NCBI RefSeq assembly: GCF_000011305.1
Contig: NC_004369.1
Location: forward strand, 1,860,001 to 1,924,000
Direction of reading: 5' to 3'
Source: Corynebacterium efficiens YS-314
GTDB lineage: Bacteria > Actinomycetota > Actinomycetes > Mycobacteriales > Mycobacteriaceae
DNA length: 64,000 nt
Of this stretch, positions 53,424 to 61,215 are shown piece after piece. Each line of letters begins with the position of its first letter. The first letter of the stretch is position 1. The translations under genes and the position numbers were made by a program. The notes beneath the pieces are model-generated. The model worked only from the letters and a program-made list of their open reading frames with translations, did no database searches and had not been told where the DNA came from.

Positions 53424-54557
53424 TCAGGCCGCCGGGGCGATTCCACCGTTGCTCCCGGGGCTGTACTGGGCCCGGACCATCGTATTGCCCCGCATGCAGG
53501 CGTCCACCATGGTGTCGAACTGCCCGTCCGCGAGCCCGTGTCGCAGCAGACCCGAGAAGCTGTGGTCCGGATCGGTGCTGAGGGCGGCATCCAGGGCCGG
53601 GATGGCCTTCATCCCGAGGTTCTGGCGGATCACCGCGATGGAGTACAGACACAGCGCATTACAGCGGATACCTCCATCGAATGTCTTCGCCACGGCCATG
53701 AACAGATCCGCAGCGACCCGGGGGTTGTCCACACTGTGGTGCAGTATCGAGTCCCGGAGCAGCACAGAGGTGAGATAGGCCGCGGCATCGCGGAGCACAC
53801 CCGGTTTACGTAACAGAGTGGCCACGGTGGAGCGGCTGCCGGACACTGTGACTCGGTCGATGATGGCTTCGAATTCCTCCAGTGCCGCATCGAAGGCACC
53901 ACCATCCGGGTCGGTCCTGATGGCTCGCAGTATGTCCTCGCCCCGGCGTTGTGCCTGGGCACCCAGCTCCCGGATACCGTCGTCGGTGAGGAAACGGTTG
54001 TCGCGGTCGAAGGCTGCATAGGCATCTGTCCGTGTGGCTTCCGGCAACTGCCCATGCTCGAGGAGGTTGCGGGTGGCCACCGCACCGGTGACCGGGGCGA
54101 TGCGCCCCTCCTCCCAGTCGAGCAGTCCCCCGCCCGGACCTCCGAGTTCCGCGGGTGATGGTCCGAACGCGAGCTGATAGATCTCACCGCTGTAGATCCC
54201 GGTGGTGATCCAGCAGGCGGTGATCGGTATGGTCCCGGACTCGGCTGTGGAGAAGAGCGTGTCGACGATCCCCTCCACCCACCCGTCAGCGCAGTTCCCG
54301 GTGATGATGAAACAGAAGATCAGATCGGCATCGGTTGATTCGATGGCACGACCGACATCGGGCAGGAGGTCGAGTTCGTCGATATTGACCCGGATCACCG
54401 GCCCCAGGGTGTGCCGGGTACTCTCCCCCTCCCGGAACATGACGGTGAACACGACGGATTCCGTGGGATAGAACCCCAGGATTCCCGGAATATTGGCGAT
54501 GAGATCCCCGGGTGTCCCCAGGACGGATGTGGACTGTGTGGTGTTGTTTTCAGGCAT
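53424..54557 (-). CDS. DUF4192 family protein
   Basis: 377 aa, cytoplasmic, no signal peptide. The DUF4192 hallmark is at the N-terminus: GTPGDLIANIPGILGFYPTESVV. The rest is acidic with a helical C-terminal half. It is an actinobacterial family of unknown function. The stop lies 11 bases from the convergent galE stop, with no terminator between the two. Confidence 0.85.
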   Translation of the reverse strand: MPENNTTQSTSVLGTPGDLIANIPGILGFYPTESVVFTVMFREGESTRHTLGPVIRVNIDELDLLPDVGRAIESTDADLIFCFIITGNCADGWVEGIVDTLFSTAESGTIPITACWITTGIYSGEIYQLAFGPSPAELGGPGGGLLDWEEGRIAPVTGAVATRNLLEHGQLPEATRTDAYAAFDRDNRFLTDDGIRELGAQAQRRGEDILRAIRTDPDGGAFDAALEEFEAIIDRVTVSGSRSTVATLLRKPGVLRDAAAYLTSVLLRDSILHHSVDNPRVAADLFMAVAKTFDGGIRCNALCLYSIAVIRQNLGMKAIPALDAALSTDPDHSFSGLLRHGLADGQFDTMVDACMRGNTMVRAQYSPGSNGGIAPAA

Positions 54558-54868
54558 GGGCTCAGTATGGGGGCGGTCTCCGGCCGGAACCAGGCCCCCA
54601 GTGGGTTATCCCCACTTTCCGGCCGGGGTGGGAAAACTATCCACACCCCCGGGCCCTCGTCGGAGATGGTTCCGTCGGTCGGTCATCATCGATTAGAATC
54701 GGTACAACCCGGTGGGATATCACAACAATGTAAATGGGGGGATTAATTATCGATGTCAATTGGTTGAACTGTACAGAGACCCATCACATCGGTGAGGTGG
54801 TCAGAATCTGGCAGGGTTTAACCATGGGAACCTACCCTGGAACCAACTAGGAGTATCGAGGAGGAATA
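54558..54868. other. divergent control region of DUF4192 and PAC2 genes
   Basis: 311 bases. On the plus strand TAGAAT at 54694-54699 is a candidate -10 element for the PAC2 gene, which would leave a leader of about 165 bases; TACCCT near 54832 is another. No operator is recognisable. Confidence 0.4.
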
Positions 54869-55828
54869 ATGTCGGATAACAAGGAATCAATGTACGAACT
54901 TGAATACCCGTCACCCGAGGTGAACGGCGGTGGCTCTGAAGGCCCCACCCTCATTGTTGCTCTTCAGGGTTATGCCGATGCCGGGCATGCGGTGGAGGCC
55001 AGTGCCTCCCATCTCATGGCGGCTCTGGATCACCGTCTGATCGCCTCATTCAACAATGATGAGCTGATCGACTACCGCTCACGCCGACCCACCGTTGTCA
55101 TCGACAACAACGAGGTCACCGAGATGGATGAGCTCCAGCTGGGACTGCATGTGGTCCGCGACTCGGACAACAAGCCATTTCTGGTGCTGTCCGGTCCCGA
55201 ACCGGATCTGCGCTGGGGGGCCTTCACCGAAGCCGTGTCGGACCTGGTGGACAAATTCGGTGTCGACCAGACCATCTGCCTCTACGCCGCCCCCATGACC
55301 GTCCCCCACACCCGCCCCACGGTGGTCTCCGCACACGGCAACTGCGCGGAACTGCTGAAATCGCGGTTCAGCATCGATGCCCGCATCTCCATTCCGGGTT
55401 CGGCGTCGCTGAAGTTGGAGAAGCTTCTGCACACCCGTGGGAAGAACGTCGCAGGCTACACGGTCCATGTTCCCCACTATGTTGCGGCATCGCCCTACCC
55501 GGCAGCCACCCTCAAGCTGCTGCAGGCGGTGGCGGAGACCGCCGAGCTGAACCTGCCGCTGCTGTCGATTGAGCGGGATGCCGAGAAGGTACAGCGTCAA
55601 CTCGCGGAGCAGACCTCCGACTCCATGGAGATCCAACACGTGGTCGGTGCCCTGGAGCGCCAGTACGACGAGGAACTGGAGCGTTACCGGGAGAAGAATC
55701 CGCAGGCGGTACTGCCCGGCGAAACCCCTGTGCCGTCCGGTGATGAGATCGGCGCCGAGTTTGAACGGTTTCTCGCGAACCTCGATGATTCCGGTGACCC
55801 CGATGGTCCGGAGGACAATGGGCAGTAA
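54869..55828 (+). CDS. PAC2 family protein
   Basis: 319 aa with GAGGAGG just upstream. The PAC2/DUF75 domain (about 25-265) starts GPTLIVALQGYADAGHAVEA and contains AAPMTVPHTRPTVVSAHG; an acidic, Asp/Gly/Pro-rich tail ends in DPDGPEDNGQ. The family is named after eukaryotic proteasome assembly chaperones; the mycobacterial ortholog is Rv2714. Corynebacteria lack a 20S proteasome, so a proteasome role is unlikely here. Function unknown. Confidence 0.88.
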   Translation: MSDNKESMYELEYPSPEVNGGGSEGPTLIVALQGYADAGHAVEASASHLMAALDHRLIASFNNDELIDYRSRRPTVVIDNNEVTEMDELQLGLHVVRDSDNKPFLVLSGPEPDLRWGAFTEAVSDLVDKFGVDQTICLYAAPMTVPHTRPTVVSAHGNCAELLKSRFSIDARISIPGSASLKLEKLLHTRGKNVAGYTVHVPHYVAASPYPAATLKLLQAVAETAELNLPLLSIERDAEKVQRQLAEQTSDSMEIQHVVGALERQYDEELERYREKNPQAVLPGETPVPSGDEIGAEFERFLANLDDSGDPDGPEDNGQ

Positions 55829-55847
55829 CTGATACCCTCCTCGATCC

Positions 55848-55901
55848 CCCGCCGCACCCCGTGCGCACCAGATGGTGTGCACGGGGTGCGGCGGGTCTTT
55901 T
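55848..55901 (+). terminator. strong terminator of PAC2 gene
   Basis: CCCGCCGCACCCCGTGC (55848-55864) pairs perfectly with 55879-55895, with a further GCACCA/TGGTGT inner stem, followed by TCTTTTC. Confidence 0.85.
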
Positions 55902-55958
55902 CGTCGACAAGCATGCGGGGTACCCCGCGGTGACCGGCGTTGGCTACGCTGGTTAACT

Positions 55959-58499
55959 GTGAACCTCTCCCAGATGCTGCCCGATCTCACCGACGTGCCC
56001 GCCTCGCTGCTGGATGAATCGATCTTCGATTCCTTCCTGGCCTGGACGAGGGAACGTGGCATCAGTCTCTACCCGGCCCAGGAGGAGGCCTCCCTGGGCA
56101 TCCTCACCGGGGACAATGTCATTCTCGCGACCCCGACCGGCTCGGGTAAGTCCATGGTGGCCATCGCCGCACACTTCATCGCCCTGGCCCGCGGACAGCG
56201 CAGCTTCTACACCGCACCAATCAAGGCGCTGGTCAGTGAGAAATTCTTCGCCCTGTGTGAGGTCTTCGGACCGGAGAATGTCGGCATGATGACCGGCGAT
56301 GCCACCGTCAATGGCCGGGCACCGATCATCTGCGCCACCGCCGAGATCGTCGCCAACATCGCGCTCCGTGACGGGGCCGGGGCCCCCATCGACCAGGTGG
56401 TCATGGATGAGTTCCACTACTACTCCGAACCGGACCGCGGGTGGGCCTGGCAGGTACCGCTGTTGGAACTGCCCCGTGCCCAGTTCCTGCTGATGTCCGC
56501 CACCCTGGGTGACACCGAGTGGTTGGAGAAGGATCTGACCAGTCGCACCGGCCGCACCACCACCTTCGTCGGCAACACCGAACGCCCGGTCCCCCTGGAG
56601 TTCTCCTATGTCTACACCCCGGTGCATGAGACGATCGAGAACCTGCTCAAGGAGAAGAAGGCGCCGGTCTATGTCGTCCACTTCACCCAGCGTGATGCCA
56701 TTGAGCGCGCCCAGGCCATGACGTCCCTGACGGTGGTGACCAAGGAGGAGAAGGACCGGATCGCCGAGGAGATCGGGGATTTCAGGTTCACCACCACCTT
56801 CGGCAGGACCCTGTCCAAACTGGTGCGCCGGGGCATCGGTGTGCACCATGCCGGCATGCTGCCCAAATACCGCCGACTGGTGGAGAAACTCTCCCAGACC
56901 GGCCTGCTCAAGGTGATCTGCGGAACCGACACCCTCGGAGTGGGCATCAACGTTCCCATCCGCACGGTGCTCATGACCGGGCTGGTGAAATTCGACGGTT
57001 CCCGGGAACGCGTACTGAAATCCCGTGAGTTCCACCAGATCGCGGGCCGCGCGGGTCGCGCCGGATATGACACCGTGGGCCATGTGGTCATCCAGGCACC
57101 CGAGCATGAGATTGAAAATGCCCGGCTCCGCCAGAAGGCCGGGTCGGATCCGAAGAAGCTGAAGAAACTGGGGCTCAAGGCGACCCGGCCGGGTGAGGTC
57201 ACCTGGACGAAGAGCACCTATGAGCGACTCACCACCGCCGAACCCGAGCAGCTGACGAGCCAGTTCAAGGTGACCAACTCCATGATCCTCAACGTGGTTG
57301 CCCGCCCGGGGGACGGCTATGAGCACCTCAGGCACCTGCTGCGCACCAACCACGACACACGCGCCAAACAGAACAGGGATATCCTCACCACCCTGGAACT
57401 CTTCCGCGGACTGGTGAACGCGAAGATCATCGACAAGGTTGTTGACGGCCCGGATGAGACCGGGCGGATCTACGCGCTGACCGAGGATCTCCAGCGCGAC
57501 TTCGCCCTCAACCAGCCACTGGCACCCTTCGCGCTGGCGGCCCTGACATTGCTGGACAAGGAATCCGAGACCTACACCCTGGATGTGATCAGCGTGTTCG
57601 AGTCCATCCTCGACGATCCACGCCAGATCCTCATCGCCCAGCAGAAGGCCCGGCGCGGTGAGGAGATCGAGGCACTCAAAGCCGAAGGCGTGGACTACAG
57701 CGAGCGCATGGCCATCATCGAGGATGTCACCTGGCCGAAACCGTTGGAGGAGGAACTGGAACAGGCCTTCGACACCTTCCGGGAGGGACACCCCTGGGCG
57801 AAGGAATTTGAACTCAGCCCGAAGTCCGTGGTGCGCGACATGATCGAGCACGGTATGACCTTCTCCGACCTGGTGGCCACCTACGGGGTCGCCCGCTCCG
57901 AGGGTGTGGCACTGCGCTACCTCACCGATGCCTGGCGCACGCTACGGCAGACCCTGCCGAAGGAGCACAGCACCGAGGAACTGGAGGATGTCATCGAATG
58001 GCTGGGCGAGCTCGTCCGCCAGGTTGATTCGTCCCTGGTGGACGAATGGGCCCAGATGGCGGACCCGGATGCTCCGATCTCACGCGAAACCCTGGAGCGT
58101 GAGCTCGCCTTCGGGGTGGAGGATCCCACCGCCCTGACCGCCAACCGCAGGGCGTTCACCATCATGATCCGCAACGCCATGTTCCGTCTGGTGGAACTGT
58201 TTGCCTACGAGAAGGAGGAGCAGCTTACGGAAATGACCTCCTACCTCGATGAACAACCCGACTTCCCCGCGGCGATGGATGCCTACTTCGATGAATACGC
58301 CGACCTGGACACGGGCCCTGCCGCCCGTGGGCCGGAGTATTTCTCGGTGGAACAGACGGGACGTGCCTGGGCGGTACGTCAGATCATCAAGGATCCGGAG
58401 GGGGATAACTCCTTCGCCTTCGTCGGTGTGGTGGATCTGGATGCCTCCGACGAGGCCGGCGAGGTCCGGTTCTCCTCCCTGGATATCCAACACAACTAG
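55959..58499 (+). CDS. DEAD/DEAH-box RNA helicase with DUF3516
   Basis: 846 aa from GTG 55959 (VNLSQMLPDLTD); the frame upstream overlaps the terminator and is not used. Helicase motifs: ATPTGSGKS (I), MDEFHYYS (II), LLMSATLGD (III), GIGVHHAGMLPKYRR, and QIAGRAGRAGYD (VI), similar to Ski2/HelY helicases. The C-terminal 400 residues are the DUF3516 region, ending in FAFVGVVDLDASDEAG. Likely acts on RNA; no partner genes adjoin. TACGCT lies nine bases before the GTG and there is no Shine-Dalgarno sequence, so it may be leaderless. Confidence 0.9.
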   Translation: MNLSQMLPDLTDVPASLLDESIFDSFLAWTRERGISLYPAQEEASLGILTGDNVILATPTGSGKSMVAIAAHFIALARGQRSFYTAPIKALVSEKFFALCEVFGPENVGMMTGDATVNGRAPIICATAEIVANIALRDGAGAPIDQVVMDEFHYYSEPDRGWAWQVPLLELPRAQFLLMSATLGDTEWLEKDLTSRTGRTTTFVGNTERPVPLEFSYVYTPVHETIENLLKEKKAPVYVVHFTQRDAIERAQAMTSLTVVTKEEKDRIAEEIGDFRFTTTFGRTLSKLVRRGIGVHHAGMLPKYRRLVEKLSQTGLLKVICGTDTLGVGINVPIRTVLMTGLVKFDGSRERVLKSREFHQIAGRAGRAGYDTVGHVVIQAPEHEIENARLRQKAGSDPKKLKKLGLKATRPGEVTWTKSTYERLTTAEPEQLTSQFKVTNSMILNVVARPGDGYEHLRHLLRTNHDTRAKQNRDILTTLELFRGLVNAKIIDKVVDGPDETGRIYALTEDLQRDFALNQPLAPFALAALTLLDKESETYTLDVISVFESILDDPRQILIAQQKARRGEEIEALKAEGVDYSERMAIIEDVTWPKPLEEELEQAFDTFREGHPWAKEFELSPKSVVRDMIEHGMTFSDLVATYGVARSEGVALRYLTDAWRTLRQTLPKEHSTEELEDVIEWLGELVRQVDSSLVDEWAQMADPDAPISRETLERELAFGVEDPTALTANRRAFTIMIRNAMFRLVELFAYEKEEQLTEMTSYLDEQPDFPAAMDAYFDEYADLDTGPAARGPEYFSVEQTGRAWAVRQIIKDPEGDNSFAFVGVVDLDASDEAGEVRFSSLDIQHN

Positions 58500-58665
58500 A
58501 GGCCACCGGGGGTGGGTTGACCCCCGGAAGGGTTTCCAGCCGGGGAAGGGGTTGTTGACATATCCGCAGGATATTCAGCGGTTTTACCTATTTACCGAGG
58601 ATAACGCCCACGTAATCGTTATTTTTCATTACCCTTCCATGGCATTTCCGGTTATGGTTATAGGC

Positions 58666-59658
58666 ATGAGCAATAAGGAGTACCGGCCCACATTAGCGCA
58701 GCTGCGTACATTCGCAACCATCGCGGAGTGCAAACACTTCGGTACCGCTGCATCAAAACTGTCCATTTCCCAACCGTCGCTGTCCCAGGCACTCGTTGCC
58801 CTGGAGACCGGTCTCGGGGTGCAGCTGATTGAACGCTCCACGCGCAAGGTCATCGTCACCCCCGCCGGTGAGAAGCTCCTCCCCTACGCCAAATCCACCC
58901 TGGATGCCGCCGAATCCTTCCTGGCCCACGCCCGTGGCGCCAACGGTTCCCTCACCGGTCCACTCACCGTCGGTATCATCCCGACCGTGGCACCGTATAT
59001 CCTGCCCTCGCTGCTATCCATCGTGAATGCCGAGTTCCCTGATCTGGAACCCCACATCGTCGAGGACCAGACGAAGCATCTGCTGTCCCTGCTGCGGGAC
59101 GGCGCGATCGACGTCGCGGTCATGGCACTCCCCTCCGAGACCCCGGGCATGATGGAAATCCCCCTCTACGACGAGGACTTCGTGGTCGTTGTCCCCGACG
59201 ACCATGAACTGGCCGGACGACAGGACCTCCAGCTGACCGCCCTCGATGAGCTTGAACTGCTCCTGCTCGACGATGGCCACTGCCTCCACGACCAGATCGT
59301 TGATCTGTGCCGGCGTGTGGATGTCAACCCCATCAGCTCCACCACCGCCGTCACCCGTGCCTCCAGCCTGACCACGGTCATGCAGCTGGTGGTGGCCGGT
59401 CTGGGTTCCACCCTGGTCCCGGTCAGTGCCGTGCCCTGGGAATGCACCCGCGACGGTCTGGCCACCGCCAACTTCGGTCCGGATGTGGTGGCCAACCGCC
59501 GCATCGGGCTGGTGTACCGCTCCTCCTCCTCACGAGCAGAGGAGTTCGAGCAGTTCGCCCAGATCCTGCAGCGTGCCTTCGATGAGGCCCTGAAAAACGC
59601 CCACGCCACCGGCATCCAACTCAAGGACAACAACCCGATCATCCCGCTGCCGGTGTAG
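58666..59658 (+). CDS. oxyR: hydrogen peroxide sensing LysR-type regulator OxyR
   Basis: 330 aa from ATG 58666. N-terminal winged helix-turn-helix (about 10-60: FGTAASKLSISQPSLSQALVAL) and the OxyR sensor domain with two redox cysteines, Cys206 and Cys215 (GHCLHDQIVDLC). In C. glutamicum OxyR represses katA, dps and others until H2O2 is present. TATGGT lies seven bases before the ATG and no Shine-Dalgarno sequence is seen, so it is probably leaderless. The upstream 166 bases are AT-rich and could bind OxyR itself. Confidence 0.96.
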   Translation: MSNKEYRPTLAQLRTFATIAECKHFGTAASKLSISQPSLSQALVALETGLGVQLIERSTRKVIVTPAGEKLLPYAKSTLDAAESFLAHARGANGSLTGPLTVGIIPTVAPYILPSLLSIVNAEFPDLEPHIVEDQTKHLLSLLRDGAIDVAVMALPSETPGMMEIPLYDEDFVVVVPDDHELAGRQDLQLTALDELELLLLDDGHCLHDQIVDLCRRVDVNPISSTTAVTRASSLTTVMQLVVAGLGSTLVPVSAVPWECTRDGLATANFGPDVVANRRIGLVYRSSSSRAEEFEQFAQILQRAFDEALKNAHATGIQLKDNNPIIPLPV

Positions 59659-59714
59659 GTTGACCGCGGGCCGGGTACCAACTGGGGACCAACCGCAGAC
59701 CAATCGCAGACCCA

Positions 59715-59773
59715 AACGCCCCCTCCCTTGTGGTGTCGCCCTGATGGTGGTCAGGGCCCCGGGAGGGGGCGTT
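59715..59773. terminator. branched terminator between oxyR and membrane protein gene
   Basis: AACGCCCCCTCCC (59715-59727) pairs with GGGAGGGGGCGTT (59761-59773). The long loop holds a second hairpin (CCCTGA/TCAGGG at about 59739-59757). Convergent genes flank it, so it may serve both. Confidence 0.65.
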
Positions 59774-59847
59774 GCCGGCTGTTTCAGCTGTGTCGGCCCT
59801 TGTGACAACTCTGTCAGCTCTGTGATCGAGCCGGATGTGGCGACCTT

Positions 59848-61047
59848 TTAGCTGGTGCGGTGTTCCACCGGCACGCGCCCACCACTCATCTGGCGGTACA
59901 GGTGCGCCGAGATGAGCACGCTCACCGGCATGAAGATGACCAGACCGAGCAGCAGTGTCAACGGCACGGCGATCACGATGACCACCGTGGACAGGATGCT
60001 GTAGAGCAGCAGCTTGGGGTAATTGCGGGCCGCATCGGACACTCCGCGGGTGATGGCCCCCATCGCGTTCTCGCGTCCGTCGGAGGTGTAATAGATCCAG
60101 TAACTGTACAACGGACTGAGCAGACCGGAGATGACCAGCAACACCAACAGGCGGGTGAACACCGCGCTCTCCACCGCAACCTCACCGGTCATCTCATTGA
60201 CGGTCACCAACTCCGAGGTATCACCCTGGATGACGAGGCTGACCACAAACCCCACCACCGTGATGATGACCAGGAGGGTGACGGTCTGCCCCACGTTGAT
60301 CGGGCGGAAGAACTCCGGCACCCGCGCACGGCGCCCATCGGTTTCGATGAGCGCCCCCCGGATCACGCAGATTGCGATCGCCCAGACGATCACCGAGGTC
60401 ACCAGGTTGAGGATGACATTGGCCGGGGACAGCGGATCATTGTTCATCGCGGCATCCGGGCTGATGGCGAACATCATGAATCCCAGGAGTGTGGACAAGA
60501 CGATGAACAACAACCCCACCAGGACGGTGCCGAGGATCCACACCGCCGGATTGGCGAACACCGCCTTGAACCCGAACCGCACGGCACGCATCACGTTCAC
60601 CCGACCATTGGTGCTTTCCAGGGGGGTGCCGCCCTCATCCTGTCCGGTGTACTGCCCGAACGTCCCCTGGCCATAACCGGTGTAGGCATCATCGCGCGGA
60701 CTGTAACCCTGGTAGCCACCGCCCGGATAGGGTTCATAACCGGAGTACGCCGGTCCCCCGGTGTCCCCGCCACCCTGCGGGTAACCTCCTCCCCCGTTAC
60801 CACCGGCGCCGTATCCGGGATTGAATCCGCCCGGGGCATCCTCCGGGTGGCTGGTGCGGTGATAACGCTTGGGGGTGTCCCCATCACCACGGTTGTGCCC
60901 CTCACCGCGCTGGTAGCCATCGGGATCATGAGATGGTGTCTGTTCACCCCTGTTGTCCGGATCAGAATCACGGTGGTTGCCCCGACCGTCACCGAACTCC
61001 GGGTCTGATTCCGGGCCCTGGCCCGGTGTGTTCTCATCGCGGGTCAT
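59848..61047 (-). CDS. membrane protein with Gly/Tyr/Pro/Asp-rich N-terminus
   Basis: 399 aa from ATG 61047 (MTRDENTPGQG), with GAGAGA about 14 bases upstream. The first 170 residues are low-complexity (Gly, Tyr, Pro, Asp, His, Arg) and probably disordered in the cytoplasm. After this come about five or six membrane helices (VWILGTVLVGLLFIVLSTLLG; LLVIITVVGFVVSLVI; LLVLLVISGLLSPLYSY; LLYSILSTVVIVIAVPLTLLL). The C-terminal half resembles membrane proteins of the YciC/DUF975 type, but I am not sure. Function unknown. Confidence 0.75.
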   Translation of the reverse strand: MTRDENTPGQGPESDPEFGDGRGNHRDSDPDNRGEQTPSHDPDGYQRGEGHNRGDGDTPKRYHRTSHPEDAPGGFNPGYGAGGNGGGGYPQGGGDTGGPAYSGYEPYPGGGYQGYSPRDDAYTGYGQGTFGQYTGQDEGGTPLESTNGRVNVMRAVRFGFKAVFANPAVWILGTVLVGLLFIVLSTLLGFMMFAISPDAAMNNDPLSPANVILNLVTSVIVWAIAICVIRGALIETDGRRARVPEFFRPINVGQTVTLLVIITVVGFVVSLVIQGDTSELVTVNEMTGEVAVESAVFTRLLVLLVISGLLSPLYSYWIYYTSDGRENAMGAITRGVSDAARNYPKLLLYSILSTVVIVIAVPLTLLLGLVIFMPVSVLISAHLYRQMSGGRVPVEHRTS

Positions 61048-61197
61048 GGTTATCCATCTCTCCTCTTCCTCGACTGACGCCAGGTACCACCCCGGGCACC
61101 CCGGTTCACTCACCGGGGGTCGGGGCAACCGTGGCGCACGACGCATTCTGATTTCAGGGTACTCGCAGCCGAACTCGAATGAGCAGCGGGGAGCAAG

Positions 61198-61203
61198 TAG
61201 AAT
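61198..61203 (+). promoter_or_regulatory. -10 element of hrpA
   Basis: TAGAAT, 12 bases before ATG 61216; transcription would begin about five bases before the start codon. Confidence 0.5.
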
Positions 61204-61215
61204 GACCAGCTAGCC

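Noticed and set aside
55953..57851. 632-codon minus-strand open frame opposite the DUF3516 helicase
   Set aside because: Helicase motifs on the plus strand are unambiguous; the minus frame has no recognisable protein features.
59800..59830. GlxR site between oxyR and the membrane protein gene
   Set aside because: TGTGACAACTCTGTCA has only one good half-site against TGTGA-N6-TCACA.
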